DNA of 64,000 bases from Gerris lacustris (GCA_951217055.1 OX578276.1:155071482-155135481), one strand, 5' to 3'; shown: positions 11,795 to 23,859, numbered from the stretch's first letter. Notes: generated by a model from the sequence alone, not told the origin. A program made the numbers and translations.

Positions 11795-12343
11795 AAATTG
11801 ACTGCTAATTAGTGTGGCACATAGCTTCCTCGCATCCCATCACGTAAATTGATTTTACATTTTTAAAGCCATTATTATTTGATTTATTTAATTTTCTCCC
11901 CCGTTTTTTACATAAATTAAAGTATCAATTAAGCAAAAGTTAAAGAGCGCAGACGGTTGAAATTAATATATGGTGCCTGCAGCAATCTACTTTCGACAAA
12001 CCATTCAAAGTTCATAAAAGTCAGATAAGTACTTGTTTTACGCAGGATAGAAGAGAAACTAAGGGGCGGAGAAGATTTAAACTCATATGGGACCAAGAAT
12101 GAGCTAAATACAATCTACCATACAAATTTCTTTAAAATCGGATGTGTAGTTTTTAAGATATGTGATATGTAAGTCGCAAATATTGAGCGACAGACGGACA
12201 CGGAACCAAAAAATGATCCTTAAAGTCTGAAACGGATTTCTGTCTTTGTTAAGTTAAGTTTTGAAATCGGAGCCAAATATTTATTTTGGTTCTTCAGAAC
12301 GATCACACAGCTTCCCTTACCTTTGGTAAGTTCGGAAGCAAAA
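11795..12343 (+). repeat. Family B copy, near full length
   Basis: Runs from ATTAGTGTGGCACATAGCTT through AGTATCAATTAAGCAAAAGT and GAGCGCAGACGGTTGAAATT to a tail ending CCTTTGGTAAGTTCGGAAGC. Same order as 16836-17429; inverted relative to 14545-15101. Confidence 0.75.
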
Positions 12344-12744
12344 AATCTATAACGCTAATAAATAGTATTTTGTTACTTATCGAAGTAAAGATAGTGAAGC
12401 GATGAATGGAACCCTCATACTTACTACAGCTCTGCCTAGATAATCGAATATATTATTTTCTTTCATTTTTCGTTCTCTTATCACCAATTCCTTGTTTATC
12501 ACAGCAAATTAGAAACTAAGCGATATTTTACCAGCATCAATAGATTGTATTATTTCTTTGAAATGTTAACTCTTTTTCATTTTTTTCTTGTCTGACGAAA
12601 AAGAAGAGAAGCTACATTTTATTCGAATCTTATCACGAGTTTAAGATAATATTCCCATCACACATCTTTCCGTTACAATGTCTATTTTATGAATAATAAA
12701 TTACTTTAACTTTTTTACACAATCAACTTTTATCTTTCTCATAT

Positions 12745-12900
12745 TGTGGAGTGTATAGTATAGACCGAAAGTATTATGAGAGAGTGAACATTCGATATTG
12801 AGGTTTACACTATAAATTACAATTACACGTTTTGAGTCCAAAAAAGTGTTCTTTTTTAAATGTCCGTTTGTCGTCTGCGCAGACGCTTGGGGACGATACT
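12745..12900 (+). repeat. Family A fragment
   Basis: Degenerate head of family A (AAAGTATTATGAGAGAGTGA, ATTACACGTTTTGAGTCC, GTCCGTTTGTCGTCTG). A similar fragment lies at about 10535-10640. Confidence 0.5.
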
Positions 12901-12989
12901 ACTCGTTCGTTGTATAATGACTGAGATTTTGTGGCAATCAAAAATATAAAATCGTTTATCTCCAGTAGGGAGAAAAAGTTATGATTTTG

Positions 12990-13375
12990 AATTTGTTTAT
13001 ACGGACTAAAACAGGTCTTTTCATCCCTGAACTCAAAAAGTAGGGAGAAAAGTAAAAGTTGGGCGAAAAAGTAAAGTAGGGCAAAAAAGTAAAGATTGCA
13101 ACTTAATTATTTTATAAATAGTAGAAAATAAATGGCTAATGTAATGAAGTTGTTGAAATCAGGTTGGCGGCACTGCGCTTTTTTGACCATGTTTATTGTT
13201 TATCTTTGTTTATAACCTGCATCTAAATAACCTTCTATTTGAGTTTAATTCCAATTCTTATTTGTTTTTAATATTGAATCTCTTATATCTGCTATTAAAA
13301 GTGCTAATGATTATTGTTATTTATTAAAATAATAAGTAAAAACTGTGCAATGGACGAAAATATGTATTTTCTTCC
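12990..13375 (+). repeat. Inverted partner of 7675-8050
   Basis: Same repeat as 7675-8050 in the opposite orientation (TTTTCATCCCTGAACTCAAA, GAAGTTGTTGAAATCAGG, TAACCTGCATCTAAATAA, CAATGGACGAAAAT). Confidence 0.75.
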
Positions 13376-13429
13376 TACTGGAGATAAAATATTGTATGTA
13401 CCTCGTGAGTAAAGTGCCATTATTCCCCT

Positions 13430-13625
13430 CGCGATAAGTATCTCCCTCGGCTGCGCCTCGGGAGCTAATTACAGTTAAAGAGTCTATAAGAGTTAATTAG
13501 AGTTGAAGAGTCTAATTCACTCGGCTTCGCCTCGGGATTTAGAGACCATGGTTCCTTCGGCTTCGCCTCAAGAACCAACTTTTTCGCTCAGGGAATAATG
13601 GCTTTACTCCCTCGGTGCATAAATA
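13430..13625. repeat. GGCTTCGCC hairpin cluster
   Basis: At least three copies of a short hairpin word occur within 200 bp: CTCGGCTGCGCCTCGGG, CTCGGCTTCGCCTCGGG and TTCGGCTTCGCCTCAAG. Related words occur at 8376-8420, 9360-9385 and 10390-10405. As RNA each would form a UUCG-type tetraloop hairpin. Confidence 0.6.
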
Positions 13626-13736
13626 ACTATTATCTACGATTGATATAAAATATAAACATTCTCTCTGTTTAGATGCGTAGAAAGTGATTCTTTTCGTAGA
13701 AAGTATTCATTGCGCATGCTCGTTTCACAATAGTAT

Positions 13737-13804
13737 GATAAGGTGAAGAATTCTTCTTTATTTCCGCCCTGGGGCAGAAATAAAATAGAACTCTTCACCT
13801 TATC
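13737..13804. repeat. 68-bp imperfect palindrome
   Basis: Arms 13737-13768 and 13773-13804 (GATAAGGTGAAGA...TTTATTTC) pair with about four mismatches around a CCTGG centre. No coding role seen. Confidence 0.75.
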
Positions 13805-14544
13805 GCACGTTTTGCGTGTTTGTTTACATTTAACAAAACTAATGTGCTGTTTGTTTGATTAAAGTAACTGTTGTTATCAAGTTAATAGTGTATATTGAAT
13901 GATTTATTGGTATTTATTATTAAAATCCAACTATCACATATAAAGTGCGGTACGCAACTCATGGGAAAACTGCATTTTGCTTTGCTTGTGTGGTTTTACT
14001 ATCCTCGCTATCGCTTGGGTGCAAACTCCATGACAACCATCTAGAGAGCAGATCTTAAACCTATATAAGGACAAATATTTGTACAACGGATCTCTCCAAC
14101 ACCAAATCTAAACCGTGCCATCGATATATTTGAAATAATATAATCGATAAATAATATAATCGATATATTTCCTGTTTTGCTGTCATTCAATGTTTATCTC
14201 TCATTTATAAAAATCACAAATTTGAAACCCGTCAAAATGAAGATTGTAATATGGGATATGGCAAAACAAATAAAATAATGGCGGATATTTTCCGAACTAA
14301 CTTTCTATAAGCCAAAATTTGCTGAAAACTAATTAAATTCTGCTGAAAGATGGCTAAAAGTATTAAAATAATGCATTGTCATCGTGTTCTGAGCTATGCT
14401 AAAAGTTTAAAATGTCTAGCTATTCGGGAAGTTAGTTATAAATCGATTGCCAGATTTGTACCGGACAAACAAACAAAAAAGCAAACTTATAAAAACGTAG
14501 TAATAATAGTTTATTAGTATTGTCATGCAAATTTTGTATCGTTA

Positions 14545-15101
14545 TGTGATCGTTTCGAAGAACGAAAATATTTTAGATGTCCGATTTAAAAAATTCCAAG
14601 ACAGAAATCCGCTTCAGACATCAGGGAACATTTTTGGATCCGTGTCTGTCGTTCGATTTTTGCGAACCAACGTATCTTAAAAACTACACGTCCGATCGTA
14701 ATGAAAATTAAATGGTAGGTCATAATTAGCCCATTGTTGGTCCCATATAAGTTTCAACCTTCAGCGCTTATTTGTTTCTCTTCCACATGAGCACAAACAT
14801 ACATCTATTTACACCTATAGCTTCGAAAGTACTTTTCTGATTTGTATGAAACTTTTACAGTTTATCGAATTTTTTCCGCAGATATCTCAAGATTAATTTG
14901 AACCGTCTGCGCTCTTTAACTTTTGCTAAATTGATACTTTAATTCTTGTAAAAAAATTAAAGCAATTTTGACAGATTAAAAAACGGGGAAACAATTTAAC
15001 ATATAAGACAATAATGGCTTGTAAGAAAAAGCATAAAACCAATACAGTACGTGGATAGGATGCGAGGAAGCTATGTGCCACACCAATTGGCAGTCTATTT
15101 T
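14545..15101 (-). repeat. Family B copy, near full length, inverted
   Basis: Reverse of 16836-17429. It starts near the tail (GAAGAACGAAAATATTTTAG), passes ACTACACGTCCGATCGTAAT and ends at AGCTATGTGCCACACCAATT plus GGCAGTCTATTTTTA. Confidence 0.75.
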
Positions 15102-16127
15102 TAATTTATTAATAAATCAGACCTGTTACAGCCTCTAAAATACACTAAGATATAACATTAATAGAAGTATGACGGCTTCAGTGTATATATTTAAAGTTGG
15201 GTGTAAATACACTGAGCGACCGCCTCAAGGTTAAACAGTTTTAAAATGTAGTCTATTTAAATACCAATCTGACGATATTAGTCGTTTTCCCGGGAAAATA
15301 GTAGATTCCAAGATAATGATGAAAATAAATCTGATTTTGTTGAAAATTGAAAATAAACTGTAAACAATCATCTGATGAGGACTTTGTAAATTCTAAAAAT
15401 AAACAGATTAAATTAGATGTTATTTGAATTAAATTAAGAGTTTGTCGTACTGATATTGTTCATTTCCCTTTTTAATGCATTTAAATAAGCATACATGATA
15501 AAATAAGATAATTATTATTGTATTTGACTAAAGAATGTGTATATTAACTAGTGGTTAAGACAAATATTTAATATAAACTCGATTACGCTATAATTAAGCG
15601 AATAATTGATTTGACGGGGTGTAATATGAAGGCAAGCCAATGGGAGGTCGTGTTTTTGGCACGGAATCAGGTGGTTTAACTAGACAACCCAAACGACATT
15701 GATCATGTGGCTACGCCCTCCGGATAATCCCTCACATAGTTTGGCAATCAACGTTTAGAGCCTAGTGTCAAGTTCGTTATTTTTTAAATAGTTTTTTTAC
15801 GGTTAAGTGTGTCTATATTTAAAATCGATCTGAGATAATTTAAGCAAACTTTCTCTTATAAAATTTGCTTCCGAGTCTGCCAAGCATTGTATTTCATTAT
15901 TGGAGATGAGCATTTTTTCCCCCATGCATTTTACGCTTTAGTCCTTCCTGAACAAATTTAGTTTCATGTTGTTCTATCTGTCTATTGATCTGTATGTCCA
16001 CGAATTCTTGCCACACGCATAACTTCCACAACGCATTTTCACCCGATTTTGATGAAATTGTTAGGGATTGTGCCAGGTTATGCTCTATACATGTTTCCTT
16101 ATGAATCTCATTGTAATTGAATTTATT

Positions 16128-16562
16128 AGGTTTGTTCCAACCCCCCTATTTGTACCGTCCTTTGTATCTTCCCGCGGATCGTTCGGGAATCGTTTAGGAC
16201 AGGTTTTATACGCATGCGCTAGCATTGTACTGTAATAAAATCATATCAGGTTGGAACGGGTTTAGGACTATAATTCACACCGTACTTAAAACATTCATGG
16301 AAATCTAACAGTTAGGGAACCTTCCTATTGAGATATGTGACGATTGACATAACTGCGCATGTCGTATAAACCAGTACTTGGTATTGTAAGAGGATCGTTT
16401 GGACCGTACAGTAAACAGTTCGCAAACGATCCCTGGGCTCATTGGAACAGTTTGGAGGACGGTACAAAACACTGTCACAAGTCTGGTTGGAAAGGCTTTT
16501 ATCGATTGCGCATGCTCATGCCCGTGACGATCCCAGGATCACTGCTTATTTGGAACAAACCT
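16128..16562. mobile_element. MITE, 435 bp, AGGTTTGTTCCAA termini, ATT duplication
   Basis: The left end AGGTTTGTTCCAA (16128-16140) and right end TTGGAACAAACCT (16550-16562) are inverted. Both are flanked by ATT (16125-16127, 16563-16565). A 3-bp duplication would fit a PIF/Harbinger-like element, though ATT is not the usual TWA. Its interior shares blocks with the long CTAG element (TTCCAACCC..TATTTGTA; GACATAACTGCGCATGTC). Frames 16359-16589 and 16442-16669 have no recognisable domain. Confidence 0.65.
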
Positions 16563-16835
16563 ATTGTATCCACTGTGTCCACTGTGTAGACCCAAAGGTA
16601 ATAAACCGCCAAATATCAATTTCTCAAGGTTTAAAGAACCGATTTTACTCAGACAGAATTGGTGGATAGTTAGGGACTTATTTTTTTTATTTTTATTTTT
16701 TTTAAAGCTAAGTGACACACTAATTGGCAGTCTATTTTTTTATTGTACGACCTCCAGTCTTCTTTATCTCGGAAACTATTAAATATTTTAAATAGAGTAA
16801 ATGTAATATACGTATACTTATAAACTTAAAAAATA

Positions 16836-17429
16836 GACTGCACATTGGTGTGGCACATAGCTTCCTCGCATCCTATCCACGTACTTTATTGACTTTATGC
16901 TTTTACAAGCAATTATTGTTTAATTGTTTTCCCCCGTTTTTTTAATGTGTCAAAATTGTTTTGATTTTTTACTTGAATAAAAGTATCAATTAAGCAAAAG
17001 TTAAAGAGCGCAGACGATTCAAATTAATCTGGGGCTATCCGCAGGCTACTTTCAATAAACTATAAAAGTTTCATACAAATCAGATAAGTACTTTTGAAGC
17101 TATAGGTGTAAATAAATGTATGTTTGTGCGCATGTGGAAGAGAAACAAATGAGCGCAAAAGGTTGAAACTTATATGGGACCAACAATGGGCTAATTATGA
17201 CCTACCACCTAAAATTCATCAAAATTGGACGTGTAGTTTTTAAGAAATGTTGGTTCGCAAAAATTGAACGACAGACCGACCGACAGACAGACACGGAACC
17301 GAAAATGTTCCTTGATGTCTTAAACGGATTTCTGTCTTGGAATTTTTGAAATCGGAGACCTAAAATGTTTTTGTTCTTCAGAACGATCACATAGCTTCCG
17401 TTACCTTCGGTAAGCTCGGAAGCAAAATT
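16836..17429 (+). repeat. Family B copy, full length
   Basis: Best-preserved copy: head GACTGCACATTGGTGTGGCA, middle AGTATCAATTAAGCAAAAGT, CGACAGACCGACCGACAGAC, and tail CTTCCGTTACCTTCGGTAAG followed by CTCGGAAGC. Other copies are at 11795-12343, 14545-15101 and, partial, 20476-20735 and 28880-29090. The minus frame 17202-17540 crosses its edge and is not supported. Confidence 0.75.
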
Positions 17430-18447
17430 AGATATAATTAATATTATATCTAAGTTTAGATTATTTGGGGTCCCTTGTTGGCACATGGAACATGCAAACT
17501 GGAGGTTACGGATATTCCTGACTCCGGCAAGGTAACTCACGCACGGAATTCATTCAACATCGCAATATTAATGGGCGTCTTCCTAAATAAAATGGTGCTA
17601 TCTGGTTTTGGATGCCAGTAATGTAGTTTTTAGAGCTTATGTGCGATTCATTACATAACATTATATAGCTGTATACAAACCACATGGCCAAGTCCATCTC
17701 AAGTTGTTGCACAACGAAAGGAATAAGAAAACTGAGTCAATTTCAAACAACCAGAATCAACAGGTCGTTTCGTGTTGTATTGGATTGTCGTGGGCCGAAG
17801 CTTTTGACAATTGCTTATTACTATTAATATTCAATGACTCCAATTTTCGCTCGTTTCACAACCATAATTAAAAGATAGAACCTGTATTTAAGATACAGAT
17901 ACAACTAAATACAAGATATCTAAGCCAAAGTTGAGAACAGGCGGTGGTTAAACAGATCGTACGATCAAGTCACCAGTTTGTCACACACTCGGATCACTAA
18001 TTCTTATCATTATTAAATGATATTAATTTACTTTGTTTTAAACTGAAAATGACCACTCGTGGTATGAATCCAACTCATCACTGGTAATACCACAGTGGTT
18101 TCCCACCGCCGGTGCGTCAAATATTTTCGACTCTACCCAGAGAAAATGTATTTATTATAGTTATCAAAATATATAACTTGGGACCTGTTTTCTTCAATTT
18201 AAGACCCTTTCAACTTTTCTATACCTTTTTACTTCCATGAAAATGGAAGTATGGTGATACCCTCCAAAACGTGATTCCGAGATATCCGTAAAGGAGGGGT
18301 CTTACGAGCCACTAGACCCGTGGGAGGGGTGGAGCAAGTGATATTTTTATTTCCTTAGTTGACCCGACCTTCTCGAATTCAAAATCCAGTTCTCTTATTG
18401 CTGTCAGCAGTTAATACTTATTGTAAAAAGAGTAAATGCAAGATTTT
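17430..18447. other. Unassigned interval
   Basis: No gene recognised. GC is slightly higher around 17460-17620 (GGTTACGGATATTCCTGACT), but no frame extends with splice sites I can defend. Confidence 0.35.
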
Positions 18448-18912
18448 TGGAACGAAGTTCCTTATGGCACGTTCTGGAGCCCAGGAGTGAATCCAAAAAA
18501 AAACGATCAAAATCACCGTCACGCAAAAATCGTAACGAAATCTACCGATGACGCGATAGCTTGAGTAAATGATCACCAAGTTGGTTGAAATTTCATAGAC
18601 ATCTTCATTTTACCAATGCCCAGGCTCAGTTCGTTGGAAAACGTTATCCACCCAAGCGTTCACGCACAACGCTCGGGTAAATGTAAGCTTCAAAAAGACG
18701 GAAAAAAATGTTATTATGGAAGCCTGTTACTTGACTTGTTTATTTTTGTTATATGTCAAAATGTCACTTGGTTTTGTAAATATCGAAAATATAATCACGG
18801 TTTTGTTAAAAGTAAAATTAATCTACGCTGACGCTTATTTCAATATATTAGGTATATTATTATAATACTGCTTATTTAATTCAAGAAAAAATCTAACTTC
18901 ATCTATTTAATG
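18448..18912 (+). repeat. Family C copy 1
   Basis: Begins TTTGGAACGAAGTTCCTTAT, continues ATTTTACCAATGCCCAGGC and ACGTTATCCACCCAAGCGTT, and ends near CTAACTTCATCTATTTAATG. Direct repeat with 19659-20030. Other copies: 28490-28850 (minus) and 61203-61500 (inside the CACTA element). Confidence 0.7.
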
Positions 18913-19394
18913 AGACAAACCGGGTGTCGTCCCGCGACACCACACGTATTTTTTTATTTATTTTTTTTTTTTTTTTAAAGCCAAACAGGATGAATTCAAA
19001 GCAGAGTAATAAGGAGATGAGCCGCAAGGCTTTCTTTGAATTATTTTTCTGTTGGTTTTCGTTATGTTCGTATATTTTCTCAAAATCTATTTTAGAAGCT
19101 TCTCACTACAAGTTCTGCGTTCACCCCCGTCAATATATTTAACAGCATACTCATAAAAAGAGTTAATAGCAGTCTCAGTTATATTTGCTGCCACCAAATT
19201 TGAGTTTTGAGTTTAGTTGAGTTATATCGTGAAAGTTTAAGTTGAAGCTCGTCGTACTTATAAAGTTATTTATTTAAGTTATTTAGTTACTTAATTTAAT
19301 TAAAGTTCCGCTTTTTTATTCAAAATACTAAATTTATCTAATGATTTATAGAACAAATATAAACATCAACAACATTGTTAAATTAGGCTTCCGC

Positions 19395-19658
19395 GGTTGG
19401 TTTCATATCGGAGTTCTAATTGTTTCTGTGGTGACCGCGTCATAGTGAATGATGTTGCCGACTGTCACCTCATATGCTAGAGGCATCTTCAGGGTAGAGC
19501 ATGTTGTTCTGATGAGAGAAACAACGTGAACTGTTTCAGTTGTTTCTATCATCAGAACAACATGCTCTACCCTGAAGATGCCTCCAGAATAAGAGGCGAA
19601 ACGTTGGAAACATCATCCACTATGACGCGGTCACGACCGGAACACCTAGAACTTCATT
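19395..19658. repeat. Inverted dimer with hammerhead-like core
   Basis: GTGGTGACCGCGTCATAGTG at the left (about 19429) pairs with ATGACGCGGTCACGACCGG at the right (about 19621). Inside them, CATCTTCAGGGTAGAGCATG is inverted against CATGCTCTACCCTGAAGATG. The second half contains CTGAAGA (19572-19578), a 5-bp GCCTC/GAGGC hairpin and GAAAC (19598-19602), the same core as in the monomer at 49668-49879. Confidence 0.65.
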
Positions 19659-20030
19659 ATGTTTTTGGAACAAAGTTCCTTACGGCACGTTCTGGAGCCC
19701 GGGAGTGAATCCGAAAAAAACGACCAAAATCACCGTCACGCAAATTCCGTCACGAAATCTACAGATGACGATAACTTGAGTAAAAGATCACCGAGTTAGA
19801 TGAAATTTGGTACACATGTTCATTTTACCAATTCCCAAGCTGAGTTCGTCGGAAAACGTTATCCGCCCAAGCGTTTCGCGCAACGCTCGCGTAAACGTAA
19901 GCTTCAAAAGAAGGGAAAAAGTGTTATTAAGGAAGTCTGTTGCTTGATTCTTTTTGATTATTTTTGTTATATATGTCAAAAATGTCACTTTGTTTTGTAA
20001 ATAAATAAAATATAATCATGTAAAATTTCA
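19659..20030 (+). repeat. Family C copy 2
   Basis: Same sequence order as 18448-18912 (TTTGGAACAAAGTTCCTTAC, CATTTTACCAATTCCCAAGC, CGTTATCCGCCCAAGCGTTT). Frames 19800-20000 on both strands are chance readings of the repeat. Confidence 0.7.
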
Positions 20031-20475
20031 CCCTGATACAAGCAGAAGCTGTAGAGTAGGGAAGAGGTATATTTTATAATATTTTAAATTAATTGGCCGG
20101 GTAGGTAGAAAACAGTCCTATTTCAATCCAAACTCCTTTAACAAACATACTCTTTCACTATAAACTCATCATGATCAACATTTTTCTTATATTCAATATA
20201 TATTTATAGTAAGACGCTTGCTTTAGTTATACAAATAATGATTTTCTTTTAATTTTGCTTTAACTCTGCCAGGTACAAACAGTTCGTTACTTTTAATTTT
20301 GTCTCTTTTCTAACTCCGCCATGTATAAGTAGTTAGCAATGTATGCGTACTTAGCAGTGTGATTTTATAATTTATATTTAATGAAAAATGTAAGGAACTT
20401 CGATCCTACCGGGAGTCCCGCGACACCACACGTATTTTTTTTTCCACACAAGTGGTTTTTGGTCAGATATTATAT

Positions 20476-20735
20476 TTGCTTCCGAGCTTACCCAAGGTAA
20501 CGGAAGCTATGTAATAGTTCTCAAGAACGAAAAAGTTTTATGTCCCTGATTTCGATAACTCCAAGAAAGAAATCTGTTTCAGACATCATGGAACATTTTT
20601 GGTTCTGTGTCTGTCTGTCGGTCTGTCACTCAATTTTTGCAAACCAACATATCTTAAAAACTACACGTACGATTTTAATAAAAATTTGTATGGTAGGTTA
20701 TAATCAGCTCATTGTTGGTCTCATATAAGTTTAAA
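20476..20735 (-). repeat. Family B copy, partial
   Basis: Tail and middle of family B in inverted orientation (TTGCTTCCGAGCTTACCCAA, GTCTGTCTGTCGGTCTGTCA, TCATTGTTGGTCTCATATAA). Confidence 0.65.
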
Positions 20736-21904
20736 ATTATAACTTCAAATCAAAGTGGCCACCTACCAAATGAAAAACATACATCAACTTGATTTTTTTG
20801 GTCTATACTAACAAATTTTGTATGGAGGATCATGAAATCATAATGTCCACCAAAAAGGGGTGCGACTTGGTCACTTATCACCAGTTGTTTTTTTCAACTG
20901 CCTATTGCCAAGCTATGTCCCGCAGACGAACTAAGCCGACCACATATTCTTAGAAGGCACCAAAAGATTAATTTATACACAAAATTCTAGCTTGATGTTA
21001 GTCAGACACTTTTTTTCACACTTTCTCCTGAACTTTTTGGACTCAGAGGAACCTAAAGACGTTAAAATCCCTCAAAAAACTTAAAACTGCATTTTTGCGC
21101 TATCTCAATTCTACCCCTATACAACATTCGAAACGCGCATGCAAAACCCACAAATCTGCAAAAACAAATTCTGTGTAAAAATAAAGAAAATCGGACGTGA
21201 GGTGTCTCGGCAACTTTTTCCTACCAAATTATTTCCAAAATGGCGGCAGATATTAAGTTAAAATATAAAGCAATTATTTACCTCATAAAAAGCTATATGA
21301 TGTGCGAGTTGCTGCTCAATTGGCGAAATGGTTCCGAAATTATTTAGAGTTTTGGTTTCGGTTTCACAGTTCAATATTTTCAAAATGGCGGCAGATATAA
21401 AAACGAAATTGAATGGATTTTGTCTTATATAAATAAACAGGTATAACTGTTGCGAATTTCAGCGCAATTAGAAATTTTTGACATATTTTCTGATTCAGCA
21501 AAATTGGAGAATGAAGTCACGAACTTATGATTTCCCCAGCAACTCAACTATGTACATGTAGGTACTATGTAACTACGTACTATGTACATTTTTTGTGTGG
21601 ATATTTGAATTAATAGGTACTTTTTCTTACCTAATGGAAAAGTTAAAAGTTTCATATTAACTTGACGCAAGAGCGCTTTTCTGTTTTATATTTCTGCTAA
21701 TCAACCATTTTATTTGTAACAGCTAAATAAGGAAATCTAAATTAGTTTTTCAAGTAAATCAGATTCGTTTTTTTTATCTGCGTTGCGATTTTTGGCATAT
21801 TAGCACAAAACGAATATGACAAATCACGAATATGACAAATAAGTATATGACAAATTACGAATATGACATGAATCGTGACTTAGCAATATGCTTACTTCCC
21901 AATA
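20736..21904. other. Unassigned interval with AAATGGCGGC blocks
   Basis: No gene seen. CAAAATGGCGGCAGATATTA (about 21237) and CAAAATGGCGGCAGATATAA (about 21382) mark two tandem blocks of about 145 bp related to family D. Confidence 0.4.
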
Positions 21905-22378
21905 CTCCAAGTTTAAAAGTTAAAACTGAAAGCAACTAAATGACTGAGTGCAGACAATCAATACAGTCACATGAAACTGACAGTTAAAACTGAAAACAAC
22001 TAACTGACTGAGTGCAGGCAATCAATTCAGTCACATGAAACTGACAGTTAAAACTGAAAACAACTAACTGACTGAGTGCAGGCAATCAATTCAGTCACAT
22101 GAAACTGACATTTAAAACTGAAAACAACTAACTGACTGAGTGCAGGCAATCAATTCAGTCACATGAAACTGACAGTTAAAACTGAAAACAACTAACTAAC
22201 TGAGTGCAGGCAATCAATTCAGTCACATGAAACTGACAGTTAAAACTGTAAACAACTAACTGACTGAGCGCAGGCAATCAATTCAGTCACATAAAACTGA
22301 CAGTTAAAACTGAAAACAACTAACTGACTGAGTGCAGGCAATCAATTCAGTCACATGAAACTGTTAGTTAAAACTGAA
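21905..22378 (+). repeat. Minisatellite, about 64-bp unit, 7 copies
   Basis: Each unit contains GACAGTTAAAACTGAAAACA, ACTAACTGACTGAGTGCAGG and CAATCAATTCAGTCACATGA. Units are almost identical, implying recent homogenisation. Flanked on both sides by related text about CACAAAACGAATA(T/C)GACAAA. Confidence 0.9.
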
Positions 22379-23282
22379 TAAACCAACTTTTTTTTATCTG
22401 TAGTGCAATTTTTGGAATTAAACATATTAACACAAAACGAATACGACAAATCACGCAGATGACAAATTACAAAAATATGACATAAATCGTGGCTTCGCAA
22501 TACGTTCACTTCTCAATACTCTAAGTTTGACTATTCAAAAACTATACGAATTATATTTTTACATTCACACATTTTCCATATGCTAATTAAACTTATTTAC
22601 TAAATAAATCGCAAGTGCAATTCATTTGAAAAAGCACTTTAATTTACTTTTCCATCATCAAATGATGGTGATCATTATAATATTTAGTTCATTATTGCAA
22701 TGATTCATCTTGAACACTATTAGTTCTCTCGATACGAGACTTAATCGCAATTAGATAGCATCCATATTATTACAGTTTCTTTACTCACAAAACTGAACAA
22801 ATTGTTGGGGGGGGGGGGGATTAATTTGTAAGATTCGTGAATTTAACATAAACCAAACGAATATGTACTACGTATATGAAAAAATAAAAATGTATAACGA
22901 GAAATACACATCAAATTTGTATTTTTTTTAAAAAATATAAAATCAGACCTATGTTTATTTTGGCTCACTTCACGTTAAAATTCAGTGGGTTGATTTCATT
23001 GATATAATTAGAACGTTATAGTTCAACTAACAGCGCACTGAGATTACATTGAAACCTTTACATTATCGCACATTGAAAGCGTTGTGGAAACGACAAGACG
23101 AGGTGCGGCTGAAGCGTCGAGAGATACTGAGGGTCGGCCTGTATCGTCGTGTGGCAGTGTGTACCAGGGTTTTGCTCATGTCTGAATACTGAATAGGCAG
23201 CGGATTATAATACGGATTCTATTTCTGTATTCATCGCTAGCCACTGAGTCCACAGGTCTCACCGGCCACATCTAACAGCTGC
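22379..23282. other. Unassigned interval
   Basis: AT-rich with a G-run (22805-22818). GC rises in 23060-23170 (GAGGTGCGGCTGAAGCGTCG), just upstream of the candidate promoter. No coding exon could be defended. Confidence 0.35.
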
Positions 23283-23372
23283 TATAAAACACAACCTTGG
23301 TATAGAAATCAAACTGCATGTAGTTTCCCCTCCTAATCACCAAAATCATCAACCTTTACATATATATCTACG
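23283..23372 (+). promoter_or_regulatory. Candidate TATA promoter and non-coding first exon
   Basis: TATAAAA at 23283-23289 is followed about 25-30 bp later by ATCAAACTG (possible initiator). At 23373 a strong splice donor (ACG|GTAAGTCT) follows. There is no usable ATG in between, so this would be a 5'-UTR exon. The interval appears single copy within the window. No downstream exon was identified. Confidence 0.35.
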
Positions 23373-23545
23373 GTAAGTCTCTCTCCAAATACCAAACTAG
23401 ACATCGTGTGGCTCTTATAATTGTCTTCATATGGAATACCATGATTTCACAACAGCATTTTTTGTAACAGGAAATATTTCTGACTTACTGTAACTCTACT
23501 GAAAGTAACTAGCCTATCTTGTAGAGCTTGAAGTGACGCATTATT

Positions 23546-23767
23546 ATTTTATTTATTTTTTTTTATTTTTTTTTTTCTTTTGGGTTTTAGTCCCGATCAA
23601 CTGCCAGGGTTATTACAGGACGGGGGTTATCCGGCCACTTTACTCATCTAATCGATGAGATCATCAGTGTGAAACATGTCTTACCCCGCTGGGATTCGAA
23701 CGCACAGCTGGGGTTTAGACCTTGGTTTCAGAGTCGAGTGCGCTAACCCCTCGGCTACACCGGCCCC
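23546..23767 (-). mobile_element. tRNA-derived SINE
   Basis: On the minus strand the head reads GGGGGCCGGTGTAGCCGAGG GGTTAGCGC (RNA polymerase III A-box-like) and about 40 nt later GCGTTCGAATCCCAGCGGG (B-box GTTCGAATCC). A unique tail of about 100 bp (GATCTCATCGATTAGATGAG, CCGTCCTGTAATAACCCTGG) follows, then an A-rich end. The tRNA part is Ser/Leu-like but too degenerate to act as a tRNA. The flanks are low-complexity ATTATTATTTT, so the target duplication is uncertain. Confidence 0.85.
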
Positions 23768-23859
23768 CTTATAATTATTATTTTTTTTTTTGGATTCGAT
23801 CTCTCCAGCCAGCGCCCTCTAGTGCAAATGGTATGTGTTTTTAATAGTGTACTAATGGA

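Noticed and set aside
23774..23786. SINE target duplication ATTATTATTTT
   Set aside because: Low complexity, and it leaves unexplained bases between the SINE head and the repeat.
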